Source: SIG307 sp964545045 (GTDB lineage Bacteria > Bacillota > Clostridia > Lachnospirales > Lachnospiraceae). Taken from it: DNA of 64,000 bases. The stretch spans positions 15,983 to 79,982 of the forward strand of contig CAZJEN010000013.1 in assembly GCA_964545045.1 (NCBI GenBank). Reading direction: 5' to 3'. Under the pieces are notes generated by a model, which saw only the letters and a program-made list of their open reading frames with translations, did no database searches and was not told the origin of the DNA. Of the stretch, positions 34,257 to 43,160 are shown piece by piece (position 1 is the stretch's first letter; each line of letters begins with the position of its first letter). Position numbers and translations under genes: made by a program.

Positions 34257-35549
34257 TTATCTTCTCTCGTAAGTAATCTTACCTTCGCATAGAGTCATAT
34301 ACACCTTACCCTTGACCTTCTTGCCGCCGAACGGTGTATTCTTACCCTTGGAGAAAAACTCCTCCGGATTAATCACATACTCCTCTTCCGGTGCCACAAT
34401 GGCGATATCCGCATAGTATCCTTCTGCCAAACCACCGATTTCTTTGTCTCTTCCCAGTACCTTTGCCGGGTTGTAACTCATACATTTCGCCAGCTGCATC
34501 GGACTCATACCGTACTGCTTTACCAACACCGTATTACTGAGGGCATAAGCCGTCTCAGAGCCTACGATTCCGAACGGGGATCCAATCATGGAACCACTCT
34601 TTTCCTCAGCAGAATGCGGCGCATGGTCCGTGGAAATCACCTCCATGGTACCGTCTAACAGACCCGCAATCAGCGCCTTTACATCCTCTTTTCCCCGAAG
34701 TGGCGGATTCATCTTGAACATAGACAAATCCCCGGTAATATCCTCGTCACACATTGCAAAATGATGCGGACAAACCTCTGCGGTTACGTCAATGCCTTTT
34801 TCCTTTGCAAAGCGCACGAAATCCACACTGTACTTGGTGGAGCAATGGCACAGATGAAGCTTTGCGCCGGTCTCCTCCGCCAATAAAATATCACGCATGG
34901 TAATAATATCCTCTACCGCATTTGTGATGCCCGGAAGCCCCAGTTCGTCAGCCTTTGCACCCGCATTCATCACGCCGCCCCGTACCAAGGAAATCTCTTC
35001 ACAATGAGCAAATACCGGCAGTCCGGCTTCTTTTGCCCGCTTCATTCCTTCCGCATATACCACCGGATTCATCACAGACTTTCCGTCCTCGGACACCGCT
35101 GCCGCTCCGGCCTTTGCCATTGCCTCGATATCCGAAAGTTCCGTACCGCTCTGACCGAGGGTCACCGCACCTACCGGAAGCACACGAACCTTACCGGCCT
35201 CCTTTGCCTTTTGAAGCACCGTCTGCACCACCTCGGCACAGTCTGTCGCCGGCTTCGTATTCGGCATCGGACAAACCGTGGTATAACCACCTGCCGCCGC
35301 GGCCGCGGAACCGGTAGCAATAGTCTCCTTATACTCAAGGCCCGGTTCTCTGTAATGTACATGCAAATCAATAAAGCCCGGAAGTACCTGCTTTCCCGTA
35401 GCATCCACTACGCGTTCTGCCTTTGCTTCGCCCTCTTCAATCTTCTCCGCCACGCGTACAATCTTCTTATCGTCCGTCAAAAGATCAAACTGTCCCTCAC
35501 GACCGGTCACCGGGTCAATTACATAACCGTTTTTAATTAAAATTCTCAT
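34257..35549 (-). CDS. pyrC: Dihydroorotase
   Basis: 430-residue class I dihydroorotase. Zinc ligands in DLHVHYREPG, plus HCEE, HLCHCST, and STDHAPH with the catalytic Asp. Closes carbamoyl-aspartate to dihydroorotate in pyrimidine synthesis. Follows truA by 15 bp, so it is in the amidase-truA-pyrC transcript; no carA, carB or pyrB is adjacent. Confidence 0.95.
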   Translation of the reverse strand: MRILIKNGYVIDPVTGREGQFDLLTDDKKIVRVAEKIEEGEAKAERVVDATGKQVLPGFIDLHVHYREPGLEYKETIATGSAAAAAGGYTTVCPMPNTKPATDCAEVVQTVLQKAKEAGKVRVLPVGAVTLGQSGTELSDIEAMAKAGAAAVSEDGKSVMNPVVYAEGMKRAKEAGLPVFAHCEEISLVRGGVMNAGAKADELGLPGITNAVEDIITMRDILLAEETGAKLHLCHCSTKYSVDFVRFAKEKGIDVTAEVCPHHFAMCDEDITGDLSMFKMNPPLRGKEDVKALIAGLLDGTMEVISTDHAPHSAEEKSGSMIGSPFGIVGSETAYALSNTVLVKQYGMSPMQLAKCMSYNPAKVLGRDKEIGGLAEGYYADIAIVAPEEEYVINPEEFFSKGKNTPFGGKKVKGKVYMTLCEGKITYERR

Positions 35550-35564
35550 CGTACTCTTTCCTTT

Positions 35565-36338
35565 CTATTTCTCCGTCACATCATACCGTACTTCCGACAA
35601 AAACAGACCTCTTGCTTCAATGGTCTCTCCCGCCGCTTCTCTGTCACCGGTAGTCAAAAGCTTCTGTACTGCCTCCGGCTCCATTTCTCCCTTACCGACA
35701 GCCAGGAGCGTACCTACCAGAATCCGCACCATATGCGGCCAGAAATCATCCGCCGTAAAGGAGAATAAAATCTCGCAATCGTCCCCGTAAATCGTAATAT
35801 CCTTCATCACACGCACCGTAGACTTTTTCATCTTACGATTATCGGAAAAGGCCTTAAAATCGTGTCCGCCCAACAAATACTCCGCTGCCTTTTTCATCCT
35901 TTCGATGTCCGGACGCTTAAAGCAATAATAATTGTACTTCCGGTCAAATACCGACGGCACATCTCCCACCGTCACCTTGTACTCATACACAAACTCCTTG
36001 GCAAGATAAGACGCATGGAACCGGTCCGGCATCTCACAAGCCTCTAACACCGCGATATCCATCGGCAGATAACGGTTTAAGTACTGCTTAATTTCCGTTA
36101 CGCTCATGGTAGTCGTCGTATGGAAATTGGCAATCTGCCCGTAGGCATGGGCTCCCGGTTCGGTCCGTGCCGCGCCGATGACTTCCACAGGCTTTCCTTC
36201 CAGTTTCGCCAGCACCTCCTCCAGTTTTCCCTGAATGGTTACCATACGGTCCTTCCCCGCAATTTTCTGCCATCCGGCATAACGGGACCCGTCATATTCC
36301 AATGTCAGCTTAATATTTCTTGTTCTTTCCTGTTGCAT
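35565..36338 (-). CDS. TruA-family tRNA pseudouridine synthase with Glu at the catalytic Asp position
   Basis: 257 residues with the TruA fold: LTLEYDGSRYAGWQ at the N-terminus, ARTEPGAHAYGQ at 57-68 and the FRMV-like WPHMVRILVGTLL segment late. The family catalytic motif is R-T-D-x-G-V-H-A; here residue 60 is Glu (codon GAA) instead of Asp. Known TruA isomerises uridines 38-40 of tRNA. The product may be inactive, altered, or a paralogue with another target. Located between a cell-wall amidase and pyrC. Confidence 0.85.
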   Translation of the reverse strand: MQQERTRNIKLTLEYDGSRYAGWQKIAGKDRMVTIQGKLEEVLAKLEGKPVEVIGAARTEPGAHAYGQIANFHTTTTMSVTEIKQYLNRYLPMDIAVLEACEMPDRFHASYLAKEFVYEYKVTVGDVPSVFDRKYNYYCFKRPDIERMKKAAEYLLGGHDFKAFSDNRKMKKSTVRVMKDITIYGDDCEILFSFTADDFWPHMVRILVGTLLAVGKGEMEPEAVQKLLTTGDREAAGETIEARGLFLSEVRYDVTEK

Positions 36339-36349
36339 GACTTTTCTCC

Positions 36350-37234
36350 TTACTCTTCAAAATACTCCTCTATCCCCTCTACAATTCCCTGTACCAGCTT
36401 TGCCTGATACTCCGGGTCTTGCAGTTTCCTATCCTCTTCTTCGTTCGTCATAAATCCTGCCTCGATTAATATGACAGGCATCTGTGCCCAGTTGGTTCCG
36501 GACAAATCATCTCTCTTAACGATACCACGTTTCTTTGCTGCCGTGGCCTCACACATTTCATCCAGTACCGCCTGCGCAAGTCTCTTACTATCTCCGGAAA
36601 GCTCTGCCACGTAGGGATTGTTCTCCGACGGATACAATACGGAAATTCCCTTTGCCGCCTCATTGTCGGCGCCGTCCGCATGAATGCGGATGTAAATGTC
36701 TGCCTTTGCCGCATTGGCAATCTCTGCCCGCTCTACATTACTGATATCGACTTCCGCTGTTTCTCTTGTCATTACCACTTCATAGCCCTCTGCAATCAAT
36801 GCATTCTTCAATTGCAAGGAAAGCTCCAGTGTAAATACATGCTCCGGTACCTTCGTTAAAACACCTTGGGCACCTGAAGAAACCTTTGTTTTTTGTTCCG
36901 TAGCACCCGGTCCTACCGGTTCTTTTCCGTAGTTTCCTTTTGCCTGATGCCCCGGGTCAATAGCAATCACTTTTTCCTTCCTAACAATCGGCGTTGCTGT
37001 CGGTACCGGTGTGTTCGTTGGTTCCGGCACGGCCATCGGTGTCAGCATCAGCATAGCTTCCGGTTCTTCCGTCGGTGTCTGCATCACAGTCTCTTCCGGT
37101 TCTTCCGTTGGACTCGGTACTGCTGTCATTGCAGGAACCTGCGTAACTTTCGGCACTGCCTCTTCTATCATCTGATTGCATCCTGTCATCCCCAGAATGC
37201 AACTCAATATTATTAACCCTATCCTTCGTTTCAT
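36350..37234 (-). CDS. N-acetylmuramoyl-L-alanine amidase, lipoprotein
   Basis: 294 residues. Lipoprotein signal ending GMTGC (Cys19), a Thr/Pro/Glu linker (24-85), then an Amidase_3 zinc domain with IDPGHQ, MTRE, RIHADG and ILIEAGFMTNEEE. It cuts the amide between MurNAc and the stem peptide at the outer membrane face. Many such enzymes in Clostridia act in sporulation or cell separation; nothing here decides which. Own promoter at 37259-37287. Confidence 0.9.
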   Translation of the reverse strand: MKRRIGLIILSCILGMTGCNQMIEEAVPKVTQVPAMTAVPSPTEEPEETVMQTPTEEPEAMLMLTPMAVPEPTNTPVPTATPIVRKEKVIAIDPGHQAKGNYGKEPVGPGATEQKTKVSSGAQGVLTKVPEHVFTLELSLQLKNALIAEGYEVVMTRETAEVDISNVERAEIANAAKADIYIRIHADGADNEAAKGISVLYPSENNPYVAELSGDSKRLAQAVLDEMCEATAAKKRGIVKRDDLSGTNWAQMPVILIEAGFMTNEEEDRKLQDPEYQAKLVQGIVEGIEEYFEE

Positions 37235-37258
37235 CTTCCTGCCTCCTTTGGCACTCTC

Positions 37259-37287
37259 ATTCTATCATAACTATCCGAGAAAAACAA
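37259..37287 (-). promoter_or_regulatory. Promoter of the amidase-truA-pyrC transcript
   Basis: TTGTTT (37287-37282), 17-bp spacer, TAGAAT (37264-37259) on the minus strand, about 25 bp before the amidase start. Hexamers moderate, spacing ideal. Confidence 0.5.
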
Positions 37288-37330
37288 TAAAATTTCCTTT
37301 GCGGTTCAGTTCCTGTTCTTCAAAAAACTA

Positions 37331-37359
37331 TTGACAAAACAAAGGCGACTCGCTATACT
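37331..37359 (+). promoter_or_regulatory. Promoter of thiT
   Basis: Consensus TTGACA (37331-37336), 17-bp spacer, TATACT (37354-37359). Transcription should start near 37366, just before the TPP aptamer. Confidence 0.88.
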
Positions 37360-37382
37360 AGCTTTTGTAAAATAACATATTT

Positions 37383-37520
37383 TGCTAGGGGAGCCCCATG
37401 CTGAGAGGTAGCTCTGTGCTACTGACCCTCATAACTTGATCCGGATAATTCCGGCGTAAGGAAGCAGACCATTTTCTATGGTTATTCATGGCCCCTCCTA
37501 AGCAGTTTGCAAGGAGGATT
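37383..37520 (+). promoter_or_regulatory. TPP riboswitch with expression hairpin before thiT
   Basis: THI-box elements in order: GGGGAGCCCC, GCTGAGAGGTAG, GACCCTCATAACTTGATCCGGATAATTCCGGCGTAAGGAAGC (seen as short consecutive elements from 37423 to 37466). Downstream CCTCCT (37494-37499) pairs with AGGAGG (37512-37517), with an inner GCA/TGC pairing, and seven T follow. The same hairpin can hide the ribosome binding site and act as a terminator. AGGGG at the aptamer start can pair with CCCCT at 37492-37496 as the alternative ON structure. Confidence 0.93.
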
Positions 37521-37525
37521 TTTTT

Positions 37526-38206
37526 ATGTTTATCGAACTGTTCAAAGAGGACGGATACGCCGCACTCACCCCTGCCGGGTACGTTGCCTGTGCGATGGTT
37601 GTATTATTGATTGTGGTATTCGCCGCACTCTTTTCCAAGCAAAAAGAAAGTGCCAAACCACACTGGAAAGCAAAAAAACTTGTCTTTTCCGCCGTTTGTC
37701 TGGCACTGGCCTTTATTCTGTCTTATTTGCAGCCCTATAAACTGCCATGGGGTGGATCTGTCACCTTATTCAGTATGCTGTTTGTGTGCTTAATCGGCAA
37801 CTGGTACGGTTTGCGCACCGGTCTGACCGTAGCATTCACCTACAGTATCCTGCAGTTCCTTCAAGGCGGCGGCACCTATATTCTGACTCCGCTCCAGGTG
37901 TGCTGCGATTACTTTTTCGCCTTTACCGCATTGGGCTTTGCCGGTCTGTTTGCCGGAAAGAAAAACGGACTTATCAAAGGTTATCTTTTAGGAATCTTCC
38001 TCCGTGGTGCATTCCACTCCCTAGGTGGTTACCTGTATTGGATGGACTACATGCCGGACAACTTTCCGAAAGCATTGTCCGCCATCTATCCGATTGTATA
38101 TAACTACTCTTACATCCTGATTGAAGGCGTAGTCACTGTGATAATCCTCTGCATTCCGGCAGTAAAAAGTACCTTTCACCGGATTAAGCAGATGACCGAA
38201 GAATAA
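37526..38206 (+). CDS. thiT: Thiamine transporter ThiT (ECF S component)
   Basis: 226 residues with about six membrane helices. The segment LSYLQPYKLPWGGSVTLFSM and the late PDNFPKALSAIYPIVYNYSYILIE are characteristic of ThiT, and NWYGLRTG is also conserved. It binds thiamine and works with the shared ECF energising module encoded elsewhere. The extra N-terminal helix before KAKKLVFSAV is longer than in Lactococcus. Controlled by the TPP riboswitch, so off when thiamine pyrophosphate is plentiful. Confidence 0.95.
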   Translation: MFIELFKEDGYAALTPAGYVACAMVVLLIVVFAALFSKQKESAKPHWKAKKLVFSAVCLALAFILSYLQPYKLPWGGSVTLFSMLFVCLIGNWYGLRTGLTVAFTYSILQFLQGGGTYILTPLQVCCDYFFAFTALGFAGLFAGKKNGLIKGYLLGIFLRGAFHSLGGYLYWMDYMPDNFPKALSAIYPIVYNYSYILIEGVVTVIILCIPAVKSTFHRIKQMTEE

Positions 38207-38225
38207 AAGAACCAATCACCACTCC

Positions 38226-38258
38226 GAATCCGCAGTTTATGCTGCGGATTCTTTTATC
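38226..38258 (+). terminator. Terminator after thiT
   Basis: Perfect 10-bp hairpin GAATCCGCAG (38226-38235) and CTGCGGATTC (38242-38251), then TTTTATCTG. Its tail overlaps the stop codon of the convergent zinc-ribbon gene. Confidence 0.88.
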
Positions 38259-39360
38259 TGCTTAAGAGAAGCCACAAACAACCCAATATCGCAAGTCCTC
38301 CGAGCACAATAGAAGCTACCTTTACCGGTGAAATCGGAATCTTTCCGGAAACACTTCCGTTTTGCCCGTTCACTATAAAACGATACAACTTCCCCTTCAC
38401 ATCAAAGCAAATCACCCATACCGGAAGCAACAGAAGCTTATATTGGATTCTTGCATAAGAAGTCGTCATCTTTAAATTCTTCACTTCATCGGCATTATAC
38501 AACGCCAAAATTTTATTTCTGACATGTCTTTTTAGGCGTGCGGAGATTAATTCCTTCGCATTTTCCCAAGCATCCATTAAATCGACAGAATAGCGCTCCA
38601 CCGCAAAACCTGCCAGATATTCCTGCCTGTAGGTTTTATTATCTTCTGTACGAAATGCTCTGCTTACATTCAGCAAATCCTGTTCGTGACGGGTGCTCCC
38701 GTCCACAACCTGATCATCAATAAATTCTTTGTATTCACCGCAGCATCCGCCCCAATTAATTACCGTTGCTCCTTTCGTCTTCTGATAACATACTCCGTAA
38801 TCTGCATCATATGTAGTATCGGTATGGGTATCAAAGGTCCAACACGGCACATAAATCCCCTTAAATTTTTTTGGTTGTACAGACTCCTTTACTTCCTTCC
38901 GGCAAAACCATTTCTTCCGAATCCATGTTTCAAACCGTTCTGCCGCTTGCTTCGCATCCAGTTCGAATACACAAACGCCTCCCGGAGCCAAAATATTCTC
39001 AGTCTGTACCTCCGTCACCCGACTTGACCCGCAATACAAACATCCTTCTAATGCATCCGCCGCATCATAAATCATTTCTATGCCGCAATTTTCACAACGC
39101 ACCGTCTTCTTCTCTACGCCCCAGTCATGATTTCCCTTCCGCTCCGCATAGATAAAATCCTGCTCATCTGCACATATATCCTCCTCATTTCGGGATAAAA
39201 CCGGCTCCACATAGTCACAACTCAAACAGCGAAGTTTTCCTTCCTTCGGATCAAACTCCATAAAGCCTCGACACTTCGGGCATTTTCTGCCTGAATCCTT
39301 TTTCGTCTCCGCGATTGTCGACTCCCTATATTCTCCCATTTCAGCTGTCTCTTGTTCCAT
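38254..39360 (-). CDS. Zinc-ribbon membrane protein, YdjG-like
   Basis: 368 residues. Two zinc ribbons near the N-terminus (CPKCRGFMEFDPKEGKLRC with a following CLSC, then CENCG and CLYCG), a long soluble middle with FKGIYVPCWTFD, and one hydrophobic C-terminal helix at about 345-366. In Bacillus, YdjG with YdjH anchors the SPFH protein YdjI and the PspA-like protein during envelope stress; I infer the same pairing because an SPFH gene lies directly upstream. The start at 39360 has AGGGGG about 10 bases before it. Confidence 0.75.
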   Translation of the reverse strand: MEQETAEMGEYRESTIAETKKDSGRKCPKCRGFMEFDPKEGKLRCLSCDYVEPVLSRNEEDICADEQDFIYAERKGNHDWGVEKKTVRCENCGIEMIYDAADALEGCLYCGSSRVTEVQTENILAPGGVCVFELDAKQAAERFETWIRKKWFCRKEVKESVQPKKFKGIYVPCWTFDTHTDTTYDADYGVCYQKTKGATVINWGGCCGEYKEFIDDQVVDGSTRHEQDLLNVSRAFRTEDNKTYRQEYLAGFAVERYSVDLMDAWENAKELISARLKRHVRNKILALYNADEVKNLKMTTSYARIQYKLLLLPVWVICFDVKGKLYRFIVNGQNGSVSGKIPISPVKVASIVLGGLAILGCLWLLLSR

Positions 39361-39384
39361 CTTTTCATTCCCCCTCATCCGTCT

Positions 39385-39425
39385 TTTCCTAACAACAAAC
39401 GGTACAGATGAACACACCTGTACCG
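39385..39425 (-). terminator. Hairpin between the SPFH and zinc-ribbon genes
   Basis: CGGTACAG (39400-39407) and CTGTACCG (39418-39425), then TTTGTTGTT on the minus strand. A terminator or attenuator that would lower read-through into the YdjG-like gene. Confidence 0.65.
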
Positions 39426-39442
39426 CCTGAAATCATCTCATA

Positions 39443-40828
39443 TTACTGAATATCATCGTCTGTGAACTTGTCACCGCATTCCGGACAGAACTTCGGCGGG
39501 TTCTTCGGATCTTCCGGTTCCCAACCGCACTTATCACAGCGATACAACAGAGCTCCTGCCGGCTTCTTTGTACCACACTCCGAACAGAACTTGCCCTTGT
39601 TCACCGCGCCGCAGGTACAGGTCCAAACGCCTGCCATCGGCTTCGGTGTACCGCACTCGGTACAGAACTTACCGGTACAAACCGCACCACAGGTACAGGT
39701 CCAGCTGTCTGCTGCCGGAGTCTGAGGTGTCTGTTGAGTCTGAACAGCCGCCCCAACCATCGGTTGCTGTACCATTCCGTTATTCGGCATATTGTTATTC
39801 TGCATTCCGTTATTACCCATTATGCCACCCACCATGGCCGCCGGATTCATTCCCATTGCATTTCCCATCATGCCCATACCGAACAATCCGTTGAAAGAAC
39901 CGCTTTCATTACCGCCTGCGGTTTCCATTGCACCGATTACATCCTTTGCAATATCTCTCTGATTCATTCTGGCATCACTGGAATACAGCTTATCGGTCTC
40001 GAACTTATCCAACCATTCCTGATCCTCCTCAGGTAAGGTCATGGACTGTACATTAATGGTGCCGAACTCGATACCGCGCTTCTCATACCATTCTTCCTGC
40101 AATGCGGTCTTCATCTCTTTGCCCAGTTCAAGACCGGCATTGATTAAATCACCGTAATGATACCCCTGCTTAGCAAGACTGCCAAATGCCGGCTGTAATG
40201 CCGTTACCATACTGGAACGCAAGAAGCTGAAAAGTTCTGCCTTTTCATAAGAATCGGAAACATTGGCTGCCACAGTCTTATAAAACGCAATCGGATTCTT
40301 TATACAGAAAGTAAACTCTCCGTTACAACGAATACGCAAGGTCTTCGGAATACTGGAGGACGGGTCCGGGTAAAAGCGATACTGAATCGGTTGCTGGGTA
40401 CCGAACTTGTTATCAAAGATTTCACGGATATTTACATAGTAAACTCTCTGGTCCTTTGCAACATCTCCGCCGGTAGTAACACGTCTGAAAAAGGTCTCCC
40501 AGTACTTCTTTAAGTTCTCACCAAGACTGCCGTAAAAGATACTCGGCTCGGTAGAACTGTCGTAAATGTATTCTCCTGCCTCAGCACATACCTCCGCAAT
40601 ACGGCCCTGGTCAATAATTAACATACACTGACCTTCGTTTACGGCAATAATAGAACCATTGGAAATAACGTTATCCGTGCCCTTCTTATTGGAGGACTTG
40701 CCGGAAACTTTCTTCTCGCCTTTTACCATTAAAGTGTCATCATCCAAGCGGTCGCAGTAGAAATACTCACGCCAGGTATCTGCGAACACATCCTGAAATG
40801 CATTCTTTGCTGCATTAATTAATCCCAT
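39443..40828 (-). CDS. SPFH-domain protein with C-terminal zinc ribbons, YdjI-like
   Basis: 461 residues. An SPFH (band 7) domain covers about 30-280, followed by a Gly/Met/Asn-rich segment (300-355) and three zinc ribbons: CTCGAVCTGKFCTECG, CTCGAVNKGKFCSECG and CDKCG with CPECG. Bacillus YdjI organises PspA-like protein at stressed membranes; the extra ribbons make this version longer. No signal peptide or membrane helix, so it is cytoplasmic and recruited, probably by the zinc-ribbon membrane partner encoded next. Confidence 0.82.
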   Translation of the reverse strand: MGLINAAKNAFQDVFADTWREYFYCDRLDDDTLMVKGEKKVSGKSSNKKGTDNVISNGSIIAVNEGQCMLIIDQGRIAEVCAEAGEYIYDSSTEPSIFYGSLGENLKKYWETFFRRVTTGGDVAKDQRVYYVNIREIFDNKFGTQQPIQYRFYPDPSSSIPKTLRIRCNGEFTFCIKNPIAFYKTVAANVSDSYEKAELFSFLRSSMVTALQPAFGSLAKQGYHYGDLINAGLELGKEMKTALQEEWYEKRGIEFGTINVQSMTLPEEDQEWLDKFETDKLYSSDARMNQRDIAKDVIGAMETAGGNESGSFNGLFGMGMMGNAMGMNPAAMVGGIMGNNGMQNNNMPNNGMVQQPMVGAAVQTQQTPQTPAADSWTCTCGAVCTGKFCTECGTPKPMAGVWTCTCGAVNKGKFCSECGTKKPAGALLYRCDKCGWEPEDPKNPPKFCPECGDKFTDDDIQ

Positions 40829-40892
40829 ACTTACTCCTTCCTCCCGCTATGCGGGGTTCCCTTTTCCTTTGCGTTGTAACGCCGTTTATATA

Positions 40893-42131
40893 CTATTCGT
40901 ACATCGGATACTTCTTCGTAATAGATTCAACAATAGCTCTTGCCTCGTCGGTTGCTTCCTTCTTATCGATGGTGAGAGCAATTGCCTTTGCTACCTGTGC
41001 CATATCATCAGCGTTTAAGCCGCGGGTGGTAGCTGCCGCCGTACCGAGACGGATACCGCTGGTAACAAACGGAGATGCCGGATCGTTCGGAATGGAGTTC
41101 TTGTTACAGGTAATGTTCACTGCATCAAGAAGCTTCTCTGCTTCCTTACCGGTTACACCCTTGCTCTGAAGGTCAACTAACATTAAGTGGTTGTCGGTAC
41201 CGCCGGATACAAGGTTGAAGCCCTCTGCCAGCAAGCCCTTTGCCAAAGCCTGAGCATTGGTAACGATGTTCTGTGCATATACCTTGAAGTCCGGAGACAA
41301 TGCTTCCTTGAAGCAAACTGCCTTAGCTGCAATCACATGCATCAGCGGTCCGCCCTGGATGCCCGGGAATACACACTTGTTTAACTTATGCTCTTCTGCA
41401 AACTCTGCGGAAGAAAGAATCATACCGCCACGCGGTCCTCTCAAGGTCTTGTGGGTGGTCGTGGTAGTTACGTGAGCGTACGGAATCGGGCTCTCGTGTA
41501 CACCGCCTGCGATAAGTCCTGCGATATGTGCCATATCTACCATCAAATATGCACCAACCTCATCCGCGATTTCACGGAATCTCTTGAAATCAATCTTTCT
41601 TGCATATGCGGAAGCACCGGCAATAATCATCTTCGGCTTTGCTTCCTTTGCAATACGAAGTACTTCGTCATAATCGATGAAACCATCATCATTTACACCG
41701 TACGGTACGATGTTGAAGTAGGAACCGGAGAAGTTTACCGGGCTCCCGTGTGAAAGATGACCGCCGTGTGCAAGGTTCATACCGAGAACGGTATCGCCCG
41801 GCTGTAACAGTGCAAAGAACACCGCCATATTTGCCTGTGCACCGGAATGCGGCTGTACGTTTGCATAAGTACATCCGTAAAGCTCCTTTGCACGCTCGAT
41901 TGCTAAATTCTCAACGATATCTACGCACTCACATCCGCCGTAGTAACGCTTTCCCGGATACCCTTCGGCATACTTGTTGGTTAACGGGCTACCCATTGCT
42001 GCCATAACAGCCTTGCTGACAAAGTTCTCGGATGCAATCAGCTCGATATTTTTTCTCTGACGACCGAGTTCTAAGTCCATTGCCTTTGCCACATCGGCAT
42101 CAGCTCTCATTACTTCTTCAAAAGAATACAT
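40893..42131 (-). CDS. glyA: Serine hydroxymethyltransferase
   Basis: 412 residues. PLP lysine in TTTTHKTLRGPRGG, with the N-terminal NIELIASENFVS and YAEGYPGKRYYGGCE signatures. Interconverts serine and glycine and feeds one-carbon units to folate. Codon use is strongly biased, as expected of a highly expressed gene. Follows degV by 23 bp. Confidence 0.97.
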   Translation of the reverse strand: MYSFEEVMRADADVAKAMDLELGRQRKNIELIASENFVSKAVMAAMGSPLTNKYAEGYPGKRYYGGCECVDIVENLAIERAKELYGCTYANVQPHSGAQANMAVFFALLQPGDTVLGMNLAHGGHLSHGSPVNFSGSYFNIVPYGVNDDGFIDYDEVLRIAKEAKPKMIIAGASAYARKIDFKRFREIADEVGAYLMVDMAHIAGLIAGGVHESPIPYAHVTTTTTHKTLRGPRGGMILSSAEFAEEHKLNKCVFPGIQGGPLMHVIAAKAVCFKEALSPDFKVYAQNIVTNAQALAKGLLAEGFNLVSGGTDNHLMLVDLQSKGVTGKEAEKLLDAVNITCNKNSIPNDPASPFVTSGIRLGTAAATTRGLNADDMAQVAKAIALTIDKKEATDEARAIVESITKKYPMYE

Positions 42132-42154
42132 GACTTGTCCTTCCCTTCGTTAAA

Positions 42155-43036
42155 TTAAAATTTATAATTCTCACCAAGAAATACTAGTGCGAACATTCCG
42201 CTTCCTACATGCGTACCGATAATCGGTCCCACATTGGCAATAATAACGTCTTTTACAAGACCCTCGGACAACAACTGTTCCTTTAACTGCTCCGCAATCT
42301 CCGGTGCATCTGCATGTCCCACAAATACCGTCTGATTTGCCGCATCAATACCATCGCTTATCAGACGTTCCTTCAGGTAATCCATACCCTTTTTGGTACC
42401 CCGTACCTTAGCTACTACCGTAAGCTTTCCTTCCGGATCCACCGAAAGCACCGGTTTAATCTTAAGGGCGGTACCTACTGCTGCCTCAAAACCGCTTAAG
42501 CGACCGCCACGCTTTAGGTGCAACAAATCGTCTACGGTAAACCAATGACACACCTTGGTGCAGTTCTTCTTCACAAAGTCCGCCACCTCATCAAAGGACT
42601 TTCCTTCCTTTCGAAGCATTCCCGCCAAATATACGAGATATCCTTCTCCGATGGATGCACAAAGAGAGTCAATACAAACAATTTTGCGGTCCGGATATAT
42701 TTCCAAAAGATCCTCCGCAATTAAACATGCAGAATTATACGTTCCGCTTAAACCGGAGGAAAAAGCAATGTACAATACGTCCTTTCCTGCTTTCAAATAC
42801 TTCTCAAAAACCTCTTTAAATACAATCGGGGTAATCTGACTGGTTACAGCCTCTTCTCCCGCACTTAACTTCGTATAAAACTCCTTACAGGACAACGCCT
42901 TCTCGTCAGGGTGGTACAAATAATCCTCTTCGCCGACTCTGACATTCATAGGAATCACCTCAAGACCGAGTTCCTCTATGATATGCTGCGGCAAATCACC
43001 GGTTGCACCGCTCACAACTACATAACTGTCGTTCAT
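42155..43036 (-). CDS. DegV-family fatty-acid-binding protein
   Basis: 293 residues. DegV motifs: SGATGDLP at the N-terminus, TSQITP, YIAFSSGLSGTYNSA and LLHLKRGGRLSGFEAAVGTALKIKP. Proteins of this family (FakB) bind a fatty acid for phosphorylation by FakA. Start at 43036 has GGAGG 5 bases before it. Co-transcribed with glyA from the promoter at 43082-43110. Confidence 0.9.
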   Translation of the reverse strand: MNDSYVVVSGATGDLPQHIIEELGLEVIPMNVRVGEEDYLYHPDEKALSCKEFYTKLSAGEEAVTSQITPIVFKEVFEKYLKAGKDVLYIAFSSGLSGTYNSACLIAEDLLEIYPDRKIVCIDSLCASIGEGYLVYLAGMLRKEGKSFDEVADFVKKNCTKVCHWFTVDDLLHLKRGGRLSGFEAAVGTALKIKPVLSVDPEGKLTVVAKVRGTKKGMDYLKERLISDGIDAANQTVFVGHADAPEIAEQLKEQLLSEGLVKDVIIANVGPIIGTHVGSGMFALVFLGENYKF

Positions 43037-43081
43037 CTCTACCTCCATTACCGTTCGGGGTATTTTTATTCATACTTACTT

Positions 43082-43110
43082 AGTATACCACAGTAAAGTG
43101 TAAAATACAA
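43082..43110 (-). promoter_or_regulatory. Promoter of degV-glyA
   Basis: TTGTAT (43110-43105), 17-bp spacer, TATACT (43087-43082) on the minus strand, 45 bp before the degV start. Confidence 0.6.
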
Positions 43111-43160
43111 GTATACCGACGTTTTTTTACAAGTTTCTGCGGTTCTCCTTACCGTTTCAC

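Noticed and set aside
34955..35540. Long plus-strand open frames over pyrC
   Set aside because: Antisense to a clear dihydroorotase with all motifs; no ribosome binding sites.
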